Source: Chlorobium sp. | Lineage (GTDB): Bacteria; Bacteroidota; Chlorobiia; Chlorobiales; Chlorobiaceae | Assembly (NCBI GenBank): GCA_005843805.1 | Contig: SZXY01000123.1 | Coordinates: 1-41,979, forward strand | Reading direction: 5' to 3' | DNA length: 41,979 nt | Translations under genes and position numbers: made by a program | Notes under the pieces: model-generated | What the model saw: the letters and a program-made list of their open reading frames with translations, nothing else | The model's database searches: none | What the model was told of the DNA's origin: nothing | Shown: piece after piece, positions 19,040-28,370 of the stretch | How positions within the stretch are numbered: the stretch's first letter is position 1 | Layout: each line of letters opens with the position of its first letter

Positions 19040-19125
19040 GAGAAACTAATTGCCGTTGGAGTTTGTTCTTGATGAGTGATGAAGAGTGTATATATGGCAA
19101 ACAAAAATCATCAGGGAATAACAGT

Positions 19126-19620
19126 ATGTTAAGCAAAGCACTTCAGAAAGCATTCAACGATCAGCTCAACGCGGAATTCTCTTCGGCATATCTCTACCTT
19201 TCAATGGCGGCTTATGCTGAATCGCAGAATTTACCTGGTTTTGCAAACTGGCTCAAACTCCAGAACCGCGAAGAGAGTGGCCATGCCATGAAACTCTACA
19301 AGTTTATCAATGATCGCGGCAGTCGCGTGGAGCTTCAGGAGATCGAAGCGCCCCCCCTTGAGTTCAAGTCTCCAACCGCACTTTTTGAGGAGGTACTAAA
19401 GCACGAACGGAAAATAACCGTGCTCATCAACAAGCTCTATGAAGCTGCCCTCGAAGAGAAAGACTATGCCTCTCAGACTTTTCTGCACTGGTTCATCGAA
19501 GAGCAGGTAGAGGAAGAGGCGGCGGCGTCAGCAATCCTTGAAACCCTGAAAATGGCCGGTGAGAAGGGTCATGCCCTTATCATGATGGATCGTCAGCTCG
19601 CACGAAGAGGCCAGAGCTGA
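19126..19620 (+). CDS. ftnA: Bacterial ferritin (FtnA type)
   Basis: An iron-storage protein whose 24-subunit shell oxidises Fe(II) and stores the mineral. The 164 residues have the ferroxidase ligands Glu17 ([14 protein letters not shown]), Glu50 and His53 (REESGH), a glutamate in the third helix (KHERKI), and the EEQVEEE segment of helix D. The start [14 protein letters not shown] is the family start and has AGGGA about 9 nt upstream. The ATG-like frame reaching back to 19063 is not family-like. A terminator follows. Confidence 0.94.
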   Translation: MLSKALQKAFNDQLNAEFSSAYLYLSMAAYAESQNLPGFANWLKLQNREESGHAMKLYKFINDRGSRVELQEIEAPPLEFKSPTALFEEVLKHERKITVLINKLYEAALEEKDYASQTFLHWFIEEQVEEEAAASAILETLKMAGEKGHALIMMDRQLARRGQS

Positions 19621-19648
19621 ACCAATCGGTGTTCCACCGCCACTACAT

Positions 19649-19695
19649 CCCGGCAAGACGGCTCTCTGCAGAGCAGAAGTGTTGCCGGGTTTCTT
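19649..19695 (+). terminator. Rho-independent terminator after ferritin
   Basis: An 8-bp perfect stem CCCGGCAA (19649-19656) with TTGCCGGG (19682-19689), with a smaller GCTCT/AGAGC hairpin inside, followed by TTTCTT. It lies between convergent ferritin and metallophosphoesterase genes. Confidence 0.75.
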
Positions 19696-19701
19696 CGCCG
19701 C

Positions 19702-20553
19702 TCATAGAGAGATAAAACTCTGCCTGAAACTCTCCTTTCCCTCAATGATAAGCTCACTGTAGCATTCAGGAGTGTAACGGAAACTTCCTCCATTGATAAA
19801 GTTTATGCCGCTCACCGTGTAGGTCTGAAAACGGTGAAAATGACCGTGCAGCACCAGCTTTGCCTGCAGGGTCTTCATGACGGCGAGAAACTCTTCACGG
19901 TTTTTCAGCTCCATGGTCCAGTCAAAAGCCTGGTCAATCAGCGAATCTGTGCCGTAGACCTTGTAGGCGTGGTGGCAAAGTCCGATGACAAAGCACTCTT
20001 TAAGTGACGAAACAACATTTGCAGGAGTGAGGGCTTTGAGCTGGCCGGGATTGATAACACCCCTTGCTCCGAGAGGATTATCGGCAGGATACCACGGATA
20101 GACTGAATTGAGCGCCACAATGGCGATCTTCACCGAAGGGTAGTTTATAATCTTGACGAAAGGAAATGCCTTGTCTCCACGCTCTTCACCGGTAATGAGC
20201 TCCTGAAAAAAACTGCAAAAGTGGACGATTTTGCGATTAAATGCTTTTCTGCGCACCCCCGGAAGCGGGTTCAATGCGTTATAGAAACGCATCTCCTCTT
20301 CAAGATTGGTCATATCATGATTACCGGCAATAACTGTTGTCTTCTCCCAGCGATAAAGAGCGTGGCTCCTCAGTTTTTCCCTTACAATCTCCCAATCAGC
20401 GGGATCGGCACTGTTGCTGAGATCGCCTGAAATGACAAGATGATCGAACCCTACTGTGTTGAAATGGGCGAGCATACGATCAAACTCGTCGAGCTGTCGC
20501 CGATCCTGCTTACCGGATAGGTGAAGATCCGATATATGCGCTATTTTTACCAC
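19702..20553 (-). CDS. Calcineurin-like metallophosphoesterase
   Basis: About 283 residues carrying the complete metal-binding set of the family: DLHLSG (Asp and His), ISGDLSNSA, AGNHD, GLCHHAY and LHGHFHR. This resembles class III phosphodiesterases such as CpdA-type enzymes, but the substrate (cyclic nucleotide, nucleotide or phospholipid headgroup) cannot be read from the sequence. Start uncertain: GTG at 20553 gives the compact family start VVKIAHISDLH, while TTG at 20565 would add four residues. Convergent with ferritin, divergent from glgP. Confidence 0.85.
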   Translation of the reverse strand: MVKIAHISDLHLSGKQDRRQLDEFDRMLAHFNTVGFDHLVISGDLSNSADPADWEIVREKLRSHALYRWEKTTVIAGNHDMTNLEEEMRFYNALNPLPGVRRKAFNRKIVHFCSFFQELITGEERGDKAFPFVKIINYPSVKIAIVALNSVYPWYPADNPLGARGVINPGQLKALTPANVVSSLKECFVIGLCHHAYKVYGTDSLIDQAFDWTMELKNREEFLAVMKTLQAKLVLHGHFHRFQTYTVSGINFINGGSFRYTPECYSELIIEGKESFRQSFISL

Positions 20554-20712
20554 TCCAGTAATCAATTTATTAAGACTTGCGGTTTTCGATTCTAAAACAG
20601 TAAATTAGACCTTTTATTCATCAGGCATATCAACAGGATTGCCCAAAAGCTTTTATAATTCTGCCATCCCTCAGGCTGCTGCAGCAAAGAAATCATTATC
20701 CCCGATTCAATT

Positions 20713-22824
20713 ATGCAAAAAAAAATAACTTCCCTTAAAGAACTGACAAGAAATCTCTGGTGGTCATGGGATACGGAAGCTAAACAGATTTTTGAAGAAC
20801 TCTCTCCCCTGCATTGGGAAAGAAACAATCACAATCCTGTAGAGCTTTTGCGGCATATATCCAATGACGAATTGACTGCACGTTGTCACGGCGAATTTGC
20901 CGGAAAAATAGACCGTGCTCATGCGCGTTTTACGAACTACCTCAATTCAAAAGATACCTGGGCGGCAAAAAATGCACCTGAGCTTGTCAAAAATCCGGTA
21001 GCCTATTTCAGCGCTGAATTTGGAATTCATGAAAGCGTCAGGATTTATTCCGGTGGACTTGGAGTCTTGGCGGGAGATCACCTGAAATCTGCCAGCGACC
21101 TCGGCATCAATTTTATTGGAATCACCCTGTTTTACAAGGAGGGATACTTCCGCCAGTACCTGAACCAGGACGGCTGGCAAATGGAAGATTACCCTCTGCA
21201 ATACCCTGAAAGCCTTCCGATAGAAAAAGTTATCGGCCCTGACGGTAAAGATCTCATCATTTCAGTCAATATAGCACAAAGCGAAGTTCTTGCCCAGGCA
21301 TGGAGTCTCAAAGTTGGCCGTGCAACGCTCTACCTTCTTGACACCAATATTCCTACAAACGAATCACACTACCGCGATATCTGCTGCAGAGTCTATGGTG
21401 GCGACCAGAACATGCGCATCAACCAGGAAATTCTCCTCGGTATCGGTGGCGTAAAACTGCTCGAAAAACTTGGCGTACAACCAGCAGTTTATCACATGAA
21501 TGAAGGGCATTCAGCATTTCTCACTCTTGAACTGCTCGCAAAGGAACTTGCTGCAGGTGAGACAAAAGTGGCTGCAATGGAAAAGGTTCGCTCACGCTGT
21601 GTCTTCACGACGCATACGCCGGTTCCTGCTGGCCATGATCGTTTCTCCAGAGACATGATGCATTACACCTTTGACAAGTACCTTGCCGGCATCGGAATGG
21701 ATTTCGATGACCTGATGTTACTCGGTTCCGAAGACAAGAACAATATTTACGGGCTCTTCACCATGACGGTGCTGGCGTTGAACCTTTCACGTTCGGCAAA
21801 CGGCGTATCCAAACTGCACGGAGAGGTCTCACGCACCATGTGGCAACACCTCTACCCTGAGAAAAAGGTTTCTGAAGTGCCAATCGGTCATATTACAAAC
21901 GGAGTACATGCAAACAGTTGGACATGCGGACTTACCGATACCTTCTGGAAGCACTTTGCAGAGAGCATAGATGATTTGACACTCTCACGTGAAACTGCTG
22001 AAGCCGCTCTGGCGAAAGTTACCGATGAAGATCTCTGGTCGTTGCGCTACAGCCTGAAACGCAACCTTGTTGACTTTATCGACCGCTATCTTGCCAACCA
22101 GCTCTTTCACCAGCATATCAATTCGTTCCATAACGAATATGATGCCATGCGTTCCGAGAAAAACACGCTTTCACCCGATGTTCTGACCATAGGATTTGCC
22201 CGCAGGTTTGCCACTTACAAACGCGCACCGCTGATTTTCAGGGATCTTGACCGCCTTAACAGAATCATCAATCATTCTACAATGCCGGTGCAGATTGTCT
22301 TCGCCGGAAAAGCTCATCCTCACGATGATGCAGGAAAAGACTATATCCGTCAGATCGTCGAACACTCCCGCCGTCCGCAGTTTACCGGGAAAGTTATTTT
22401 CCTTGAAAACTACAACCTTGGTGTAGCAAAACGAATGGTTTCAGGCGTTGACATCTGGCTTAATACCCCGGTAAGACCAATGGAGGCCAGTGGTACATCA
22501 GGCGAAAAAACCGTACTGCACGGTGGCCTGAATTTCAGTGTGCTTGACGGATGGTGGCCTGAAGCCTATAACGGCGAAAACGGCTGGGCGATCGGACATG
22601 GCGAATCATTTGAAAATCATGAAGAGCAGGATCGCTTCGATGCCGAAAAACTCTACACGACGCTGGAAAACCAGATCATTCCGACATATTACGAACGCAA
22701 CGAACTGAACATTCCTGTTCGCTGGATCAAAAAAATCAGGAATGCCATTGCTACAATTGCACCGGAATACAACACCCACAGAATGGTACGTGACTATGCG
22801 ACCAAGTACTATCTGAACAGATAA
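20713..22824 (+). CDS. glgP: Alpha-glucan (glycogen) phosphorylase, DUF3417 type
   Basis: Releases glucose 1-phosphate from glycogen or maltodextrin. 703 residues, the compact branch of GT35. The N-terminal DUF3417-like block is LTRNLWWSWDTEAKQIFEEL. Next come YFSAEFGIHES and YSGGLGVLAGDHLKSASDLG. The C-terminal PLP region is PMEASGTSGEKTVLHGGLN followed by LDGWWPEAY, where the lysine anchors PLP (Glu replaces the more usual Met before it). Green sulfur bacteria store polyglucose, so this enzyme fits mobilisation of that store in the dark (known physiology plus inference). Divergent from the metallophosphoesterase. Confidence 0.94.
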   Translation: MQKKITSLKELTRNLWWSWDTEAKQIFEELSPLHWERNNHNPVELLRHISNDELTARCHGEFAGKIDRAHARFTNYLNSKDTWAAKNAPELVKNPVAYFSAEFGIHESVRIYSGGLGVLAGDHLKSASDLGINFIGITLFYKEGYFRQYLNQDGWQMEDYPLQYPESLPIEKVIGPDGKDLIISVNIAQSEVLAQAWSLKVGRATLYLLDTNIPTNESHYRDICCRVYGGDQNMRINQEILLGIGGVKLLEKLGVQPAVYHMNEGHSAFLTLELLAKELAAGETKVAAMEKVRSRCVFTTHTPVPAGHDRFSRDMMHYTFDKYLAGIGMDFDDLMLLGSEDKNNIYGLFTMTVLALNLSRSANGVSKLHGEVSRTMWQHLYPEKKVSEVPIGHITNGVHANSWTCGLTDTFWKHFAESIDDLTLSRETAEAALAKVTDEDLWSLRYSLKRNLVDFIDRYLANQLFHQHINSFHNEYDAMRSEKNTLSPDVLTIGFARRFATYKRAPLIFRDLDRLNRIINHSTMPVQIVFAGKAHPHDDAGKDYIRQIVEHSRRPQFTGKVIFLENYNLGVAKRMVSGVDIWLNTPVRPMEASGTSGEKTVLHGGLNFSVLDGWWPEAYNGENGWAIGHGESFENHEEQDRFDAEKLYTTLENQIIPTYYERNELNIPVRWIKKIRNAIATIAPEYNTHRMVRDYATKYYLNR

Positions 22825-22851
22825 AAGAACTGATCGTTTTTGCTGCAATCA

Positions 22852-22901
22852 TCTTTTTCATGCCTGCAGGATACCCGTTATCCTGTCAAGGCATGAAAAG
22901 A
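22852..22901 (+). promoter_or_regulatory. Long imperfect hairpin in the pyrD 5' leader
   Basis: Left arm 22852-22873 pairs with right arm 22879-22901 around the loop CCCGT. There are about 20 paired bases in three blocks (TCTTTT, CATGCCT, CAGGATA and their complements) with one bulged T and a small asymmetric internal loop. No T run follows, so it does not look like a normal terminator of glgP. It contains the upstream in-frame ATG at 22860, which argues that pyrD begins at 22923. Confidence 0.6.
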
Positions 22902-22922
22902 GCAGTCAAGCACCGTTACAAC

Positions 22923-23867
22923 ATGAGCCAACACGAAACCGCAAAACCATCACCCTCTGCGGCTGTATCTCTCGGCCGGGGGCTTGAACTGAAATCACCG
23001 GTACTGCTTGCATCGGGCACCGTCTCTTATGGCGAAGAACTCAACACCCTTTGTGATCTTTCAAAAATCGGAGGAGTGGTCACCAAGGCTATATCCCTCG
23101 AACCCAGAACAGGCAATCCTCCACAGCGTATCGCAGAGACTCCGTCAGGCATGATCAATGCCATCGGACTGGCAAATGTCGGTCTGGAACGGTTCATTGC
23201 AGAAAAAGTACCCTTTCTGCGCACTCTCGATACAGCGGTCATTGTCAATATTGCTGGACGCTCGATTGACGAATATTGTGAGGTCGTCTCACGACTTGAT
23301 GAGGTAGAAGGTCTCAATGGTTACGAAATAAACCTTTCCTGCCCGAACGTCAAGGGTGAGTGCATGATTATGGGTGTCAGCCGCGAGGCGACCTTTGAGA
23401 TTGTCTCGGAACTGCGCCACATAACCACCCGGCACCTCATGATAAAGCTGACGCCGAACGTTACTTCCATCAGCTCCATCGCCCTGGCGGCGGAAGAAGC
23501 TGGTGCAGATTCGGTTTCACTCATCAACACGGTTGTAGGCATGGCCGTTAATCATAAAACCCGCAGGCCTCTGTTGAAAAACATTACCGGTGGACTTTCC
23601 GGCCCTGCAATCAAACCGATTGCCCTTGCCAAGGTGTGGGAAGTTTACAATGCCGTAAAAATCCCTGTTGTTGGCATGGGTGGTATTGCCGGATTTGGAG
23701 ATGCCATGGAGTTTCTGCTTGTAGGATCAAGCGCTGTACAGATAGGCACCATGAACTTTGTCTATCCAGATATCGGCGAAAAGGTCGCCACTGCCATTGA
23801 AGAACACTTTTCCGCACCAGGAGCAATGCCGCTCATGGAGTACAGGGGAAGTCTGCTTACCCGTTAG
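22923..23867 (+). CDS. pyrD: Dihydroorotate dehydrogenase, class 1B
   Basis: Oxidises dihydroorotate to orotate in pyrimidine synthesis. 314 residues from the ATG at 22923. The catalytic base is Cys140 in EINLSCPNVKGE, which marks class 1 (family 2 enzymes use serine). The FMN-phosphate site is GMGGIAGFGDAMEFLLVGSSAVQIGT. Class 1B partners with the iron-sulfur/FAD subunit PyrK and uses NAD, but no pyrK is adjacent. An ATG at 22860 would add 21 residues, but it lies inside a strong hairpin and the extension is not family-like. The stop overlaps the convergent DUF4407 stop (TTAG). Confidence 0.93.
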   Translation: MSQHETAKPSPSAAVSLGRGLELKSPVLLASGTVSYGEELNTLCDLSKIGGVVTKAISLEPRTGNPPQRIAETPSGMINAIGLANVGLERFIAEKVPFLRTLDTAVIVNIAGRSIDEYCEVVSRLDEVEGLNGYEINLSCPNVKGECMIMGVSREATFEIVSELRHITTRHLMIKLTPNVTSISSIALAAEEAGADSVSLINTVVGMAVNHKTRRPLLKNITGGLSGPAIKPIALAKVWEVYNAVKIPVVGMGGIAGFGDAMEFLLVGSSAVQIGTMNFVYPDIGEKVATAIEEHFSAPGAMPLMEYRGSLLTR

Positions 23868-24976
23868 CCCTGTCGCCCTCCCCCCCTTTTGTTCACGAGA
23901 TATTTCCTCGCTCGCCGTACTCCGATTTTCGAACCCGGAAGACGATATTCCCTCACCGTACGATTTGTTGAGAGAAAAGAGTTATTGGTCAGTTGGGAGA
24001 TAATCCGGGATTCTGTTTCCCTGATATCAACATCTGATGGCCCGACATTGGAGAGCAGCTTGACAATGAGCGGAGCACATTCGAAGGTGATGAAAAGCAG
24101 GGTGATGAAATAAACCGCATTGGCCGACGAACGGCTCACATCGTTCGACGAATGAGTCAACTCACCAAGCGCCCAGTTTCGGTCAGCAAAACCCGCACTG
24201 GCAGCTTTTCTGTCAAGACTCTCATCGCCGAGCATCATCTGGTTGTTGAGCCCCTCAGCGGCTTTCTGGCTGTTCATGTACTGCTGCAGAGAGGCCAGTT
24301 GAGCCGCAAGATATTCAAGCCTTACCTGCTTGGACTTCACAACCTCTTCCTTGTTTTTGGCATAGGTGCCATACCCGGCTACACCGGAAGTGGTTGATGT
24401 ACGTGAACCAAAGACCTCCTGTTTAAGCTCCTCACGCAAACGATTGACATCGCCACTCAACCGGTCATACTCTTCCTGATAGTTTTTTATCTGCTGAAGC
24501 TCAAGGGCGTATTTCTCCCTGAAAGAGTACTGCACCTTGACAATACGCTGCTGCTGATCTGAAAGGTAGCGCGCCCGAAGCTGCTCATGAATCTCCTTGT
24601 CAAATATTTTCAGTTCAAGGGGACGGGCAATGACAATGGCAATGAGCACAGCAAAAACCAGCCGGGGAGAGGCCTGATAGAACTGTTTGAGCCCTTTGGA
24701 GCTTTTGTTGATACTTGAAACGATATATCTGTCGAGATTGAAGATGGCCAGGCCCCAGATAAGGCCGAAGAGCAATGCCCACAATTCCGCAAATGAACTG
24801 CCGGAAAAAACGAAATACAGCGCGTAGCCGCCTGACAGGCCCGCAAACAAAGCGGTAAAAAAGATTGTCGCCCCGATACCGAGATATTTGCTGTGCTCGG
24901 TCGGGTACCTTTCAATCATTGCAACCGGCGTTCCGGCACATACCCAGAAAAAACGCTGAAGTTGAAAAAAAGTCAT
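23864..24976 (-). CDS. DUF4407 multi-pass membrane protein with coiled coil
   Basis: About 370 residues. Hydrophobic segments lie near residues 30-50, 55-80 (LWALLFGLIWGLAIFNLDRY), 100-115 and 285-305. Between the third and fourth is a long charged helical region of about 150 residues rich in Glu, Gln, Lys and Arg (REKYALELQQIKNYQEEYDRL), likely a coiled coil. The NLDRYIVSS motif is typical of DUF4407, a family of unknown function. The ATG at 24976 is preferred because GGGGGGAT stands about 6 nt upstream. An ATG at 24991 lies directly on its own AGAGGGA. It overlaps pyrD at the stop codons, tail to tail. Confidence 0.8.
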   Translation of the reverse strand: MTFFQLQRFFWVCAGTPVAMIERYPTEHSKYLGIGATIFFTALFAGLSGGYALYFVFSGSSFAELWALLFGLIWGLAIFNLDRYIVSSINKSSKGLKQFYQASPRLVFAVLIAIVIARPLELKIFDKEIHEQLRARYLSDQQQRIVKVQYSFREKYALELQQIKNYQEEYDRLSGDVNRLREELKQEVFGSRTSTTSGVAGYGTYAKNKEEVVKSKQVRLEYLAAQLASLQQYMNSQKAAEGLNNQMMLGDESLDRKAASAGFADRNWALGELTHSSNDVSRSSANAVYFITLLFITFECAPLIVKLLSNVGPSDVDIRETESRIISQLTNNSFLSTNRTVREYRLPGSKIGVRRARKYLVNKRGGGRQG

Positions 24977-25185
24977 GCGCGATCCCCCCATTCCCTCTGA
25001 TTACGAAAAAAAACAGAACTTACCCTCTGTTATCCAAAACATTGCCGTAAAATAATCAATCAAAGAAAGTGTGCACTTTTTTCATGATTTTTCCTGACAC
25101 AAAGCTCATCAGGTTCTGATTTTTCCTTATTTATTCTATCTTTTGCTACCTTTTCGGTTATAACTCACAAAAAAACTGTATCAAC

Positions 25186-25659
25186 ATGCGTATTGGAATT
25201 GGTATTGATGTACACCCGTTTGCAGAGGGTCGGAAACTTGTGATCGGAGGCGTTCACATCCCCGGAGACAAAGGACTTGACGGCCACAGTGATGCCGACG
25301 TACTGCTTCATGCCATCAGTGATGCCCTTCTTGGTGCAGCGGCACTGGGAGACATAGGCCTGCACTTTCCCAACACAAGCGAGGATTACAAGGATATCGA
25401 CAGCATGATCCTGCTCAAACATGTCGCAAAACTGCTGGAAAAGAACGGATACCAGACAATGAACGTGGATGCCATGCTGCTGCTCGAAGCACCCAAAATC
25501 GCCTCTTACATTACCGAGATGCGTAAAAACATTGCCCGCTGTCTTGGCGTTGAGATCGGCACCGTATCGGTCAAGGCAACCACCAACGAAAAACTCGGCT
25601 ACATTGGACGGGAAGAGGGTGCTGCCGCCCATGCGGTCTGCATTATCCGCTCCATCTAA
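25186..25659 (+). CDS. ispF: 2-C-methyl-D-erythritol 2,4-cyclodiphosphate synthase
   Basis: The fifth enzyme of the MEP pathway to isoprenoids, which feeds carotenoids, quinones and bacteriochlorophyll tails. The 157 residues have the zinc-binding GIDVHPF motif (Asp and His near residues 8-10), [20 protein letters not shown] with a third ligand histidine, [10 protein letters not shown], and the C-terminal [17 protein letters not shown]. Length is standard. It sits 194 nt from the divergent DUF4407 gene, and its stop overlaps the convergent permease stop. Confidence 0.96.
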   Translation: MRIGIGIDVHPFAEGRKLVIGGVHIPGDKGLDGHSDADVLLHAISDALLGAAALGDIGLHFPNTSEDYKDIDSMILLKHVAKLLEKNGYQTMNVDAMLLLEAPKIASYITEMRKNIARCLGVEIGTVSVKATTNEKLGYIGREEGAAAHAVCIIRSI

Positions 25660-26930
25660 GCCCCGACTTCACCCCTGAGTATACTGACCGGCATATATCG
25701 CGTCGCTTTTCGTGCCGGGCTCAGGGAGGAAAACACCGCAATCAGGATACCAAACACGATGACAATAAGGTGAGAATCCGCCATTTCGAGCAGGTTGAGT
25801 CGGTCGCTCTTCAGCACTCCGGCAGTACTGGCCTCAAAGCGGATAAGCGAAACAAAATGGCATATAACATGGCCCATCGGACTGCCGACAAGAACCCCGA
25901 GAACACCTATCATGAACCCCTCAAGCATGAAAATACGGGTAATGCTCCCTCGCTGCACACCCATCGAGCGCATGATGGCAATATCCTTGACCTTCTGCAG
26001 TACCACGGTGGTCATGACGGATGAAACTCCGAGACCCGCAACAATAAAGACAAATCCGACCAGCACCAGCGTGATTACAGCGTTACGATTGTAAAATTCG
26101 ATCACGTTGCGATTGGTTTCATCCCAGCTCTCGCTGTGGTAACCGGAAAGTGCCTGAACTTTGGCTGCGGTCTCAGCCGCACGCTCCACATGAGCCGTTC
26201 TCAAACCAATACCAGTCACCGAATTCGAGGCTATCCCCTCCATTCTCTGGGCAAGTGACAGATTCACATAAGCTTCACGCTCATCCTTTGCATTGAATCC
26301 GCTGCTGAAACGACCCACCACCGTGACAGGAAACTCTTCACTGTTCTTTGTGACAAGCACAATCCGGTCACGGTAACCGGCATTGAGTTTTTTTGCCAGA
26401 AGATCGCCGACAAGAATACCATTCGGCGTATAGGCCAGCTCATCGAGGGCGTTTACTTCAATCAGGTTTTTTTTCAGGCCGGCAATATCAGCTTCAAGAT
26501 GAGGAACAACACCACGGGTAACACAGGGAGTAAAGCGGGTTTTGTTACGTGCAATCACTTTGCTGAGCACAAAAGGGGAAATACTCCGAAGCTCCTCAAC
26601 AGGCCGGATACTCTCGACAACTCCGGTATAATTCTTGATAACCTCCTGTTTATCCGGTGTAACGTTTTTGGTCACCATGGCAACCCTGCCACCATTTTGC
26701 ACAATAATATTGTCAGGTACCAGAGGAACAACCCTTTCTGCGCTGATAAGCACATGCGGCGCAGTATCAATCACCTTGGCGATAACATTTGACGAAGAAC
26801 CCCTTGACACAGCAATAGTAGTAACCAGCATGGCCGAACCGACCGCCACACCAAGAGCTGTGAGGGCTGTCTGTCGTTTTCTCTCTCTGAGGTGCACAAA
26901 AGCGATCCTCGCCTGATCCATATAATTCAT
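25656..26930 (-). CDS. ABC transporter permease, FtsX/LolC/MacB-like
   Basis: 424 residues in the four-helix layout of the MacB/LolC superfamily. A cytoplasmic start ([22 protein letters not shown]) with helix 1 is followed by a periplasmic domain of about 230 residues, then three C-terminal helices with the coupling segment [15 protein letters not shown] and the tail [19 protein letters not shown]. Such permeases extrude or release substrates such as lipoproteins by mechanical transmission and need an ATPase partner. No ATPase gene is adjacent, so the partner must be elsewhere. The ATG at 26930 gives the normal start. Divergent from pfk, convergent with ispF. Confidence 0.87.
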   Translation of the reverse strand: MNYMDQARIAFVHLRERKRQTALTALGVAVGSAMLVTTIAVSRGSSSNVIAKVIDTAPHVLISAERVVPLVPDNIIVQNGGRVAMVTKNVTPDKQEVIKNYTGVVESIRPVEELRSISPFVLSKVIARNKTRFTPCVTRGVVPHLEADIAGLKKNLIEVNALDELAYTPNGILVGDLLAKKLNAGYRDRIVLVTKNSEEFPVTVVGRFSSGFNAKDEREAYVNLSLAQRMEGIASNSVTGIGLRTAHVERAAETAAKVQALSGYHSESWDETNRNVIEFYNRNAVITLVLVGFVFIVAGLGVSSVMTTVVLQKVKDIAIMRSMGVQRGSITRIFMLEGFMIGVLGVLVGSPMGHVICHFVSLIRFEASTAGVLKSDRLNLLEMADSHLIVIVFGILIAVFSSLSPARKATRYMPVSILRGEVGA

Positions 26931-27019
26931 TCAAAAAAAATCATTTCAGGCATTAGAGGAAGTATAGTCCGCTATTAATTTTAAGGCTGGTCGTTGAAAA
27001 ATCATACAAAAAATCTATC

Positions 27020-27048
27020 TTGACAGCCAGAAGCAGGAACTATTTATT
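27020..27048 (+). promoter_or_regulatory. Possible promoter for pfk
   Basis: A perfect TTGACA (27020-27025), 17-bp spacer, then TTTATT (27043-27048, four of six consensus bases), 64 bp before the GTG start of pfk. Confidence 0.4.
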
Positions 27049-27112
27049 TCCTGACAAATAAATAAATTCGGCCATTAAAAACTAACCTGAGCATTGAAAG
27101 GAGAGCGTAACA

Positions 27113-28318
27113 GTGAAAAAAATCGGAATACTTACCAGCGGCGGCGATTGTGGCGGGCTCAATGCCGTGCTGAAAGGCGCAGCATTGATGGCTCAGTCAA
27201 AAGGCCTTGAGCTCTATATCATCCCTAACGGATATGCCGGATTATACAACCTTCTCGATCAGGAGACTATTGTCCGCCTTGACCAGGAACGTCTTGACCG
27301 GTTTGACGCCAGTTTTGCCGGTTCAGAGGCAGGTCATTCAAGAGTCAAGATCAAAGCCATAAGCAATCCGGAAAAGTACAACCGCATCAAGGCTGGCATG
27401 AAAAAATTTGACCTCGATGCTCTCATTATCAGCGGTGGTGACGATTCGGGCAGCGTTATGGTTGATCTCAACCAGAAAGGGATTCAGTGTATCCACGCAC
27501 CGAAAACCATGGATCTCGACCTGCAGACCTACTCGGTCGGCGGCGACTCCACCATCAACCGCATCGCACAGTTTGTGCACGATCTTAAAACAACCGGCAA
27601 AACCCACAACCGGGTTCTGGTTACCGAAGTATTCGGTCGTTATGCCGGTCATACCGCTTTCCGCAGTGGCGTTGCAGCAGAAGCTGACTGTATTCTCATA
27701 CCGGAAATTCCGGCGGACTGGGATATCGTTTACGAACATCTTGCAGAACGCTTTACCCGCCGGATCAGGGAGAGCGATGTGCATAGCGGCACCTACACCA
27801 TTGTCGTCGCTGAAGGACTGAAAAATGCAGACGGCAGCGATATAGTCGATGAATCTGCAGGAATTGATGCCTTCGGTCACAAAAAACTTGCCGGAGCCGG
27901 AAAATTCACCTGCCAGCAAATCCAGAAAAAAATGAAAGCCGACCCGGCCATGCCTCTTTTCATGAAAGAGACCGGTATGTTCGTCGAAGGCATTTATGAA
28001 ATTCCGGAAGTTCGCGAAGTTCATCCCGGACACCTTGTCCGTTCAGGCAACTCTTCGGCATACGACATCAACTTCGGCTTCGAAGCTGGTGCGGCGGCAA
28101 TACTGCTCCTGCTCGAAGGCAAGACCGGAGTGACAATCTCAAAAGTCAAGGGTCGCAAAGTTGAGTTCATTGAATCCAGCAAGGCAATTGTTCAGCGCCA
28201 CGTGGATCTGGAACATGTCGCCATGTACGAATCTCTCGGCATCTGCTTCGGACGCAAGCCAGGAGTCTACGAGCCGATATTGCGCGAGGTAGAGGGTGTT
28301 TACGAAAGAATCTACTGA
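27113..28318 (+). CDS. pfp: Phosphofructokinase, probably pyrophosphate-dependent
   Basis: 401 residues, phosphofructokinase fold. The phosphoryl-donor determinants point to pyrophosphate: GGDD at 108-111 puts Asp111 where ATP enzymes have glycine (E. coli Gly104), and PKTMDLD puts Lys131 where ATP enzymes have Gly124. The catalytic base is Asp134. PPi enzymes run reversibly, serving both glycolysis and gluconeogenesis, which suits an autotroph. The start is a GTG at 27113 with AGGAGAG about 9 nt upstream, a clear ribosome site. A terminator-like hairpin follows the stop. Donor choice is inferred from the two residues. Confidence 0.88.
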   Translation: MKKIGILTSGGDCGGLNAVLKGAALMAQSKGLELYIIPNGYAGLYNLLDQETIVRLDQERLDRFDASFAGSEAGHSRVKIKAISNPEKYNRIKAGMKKFDLDALIISGGDDSGSVMVDLNQKGIQCIHAPKTMDLDLQTYSVGGDSTINRIAQFVHDLKTTGKTHNRVLVTEVFGRYAGHTAFRSGVAAEADCILIPEIPADWDIVYEHLAERFTRRIRESDVHSGTYTIVVAEGLKNADGSDIVDESAGIDAFGHKKLAGAGKFTCQQIQKKMKADPAMPLFMKETGMFVEGIYEIPEVREVHPGHLVRSGNSSAYDINFGFEAGAAAILLLLEGKTGVTISKVKGRKVEFIESSKAIVQRHVDLEHVAMYESLGICFGRKPGVYEPILREVEGVYERIY

Positions 28319-28336
28319 GCTTTTGAATTAGAACCG

Positions 28337-28370
28337 AAACAACACCCTGCGGCCTGCTGCAGGGTTGTTT
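28337..28370 (+). terminator. Terminator-like hairpin after pfk
   Basis: AAACAAC and CCTGC (28337-28350, with a 2-nt AC bulge) pair with GCAGG and GTTGTTT (28359-28370), giving a 12-bp stem that ends in T-rich sequence before ilvE. Confidence 0.6.

Noticed and set aside
22860-22922. N-terminal extension of PyrD from the ATG at 22860
   Set aside because: The added residues are not family-like and their codons form a strong hairpin, so the ATG at 22923 is preferred.
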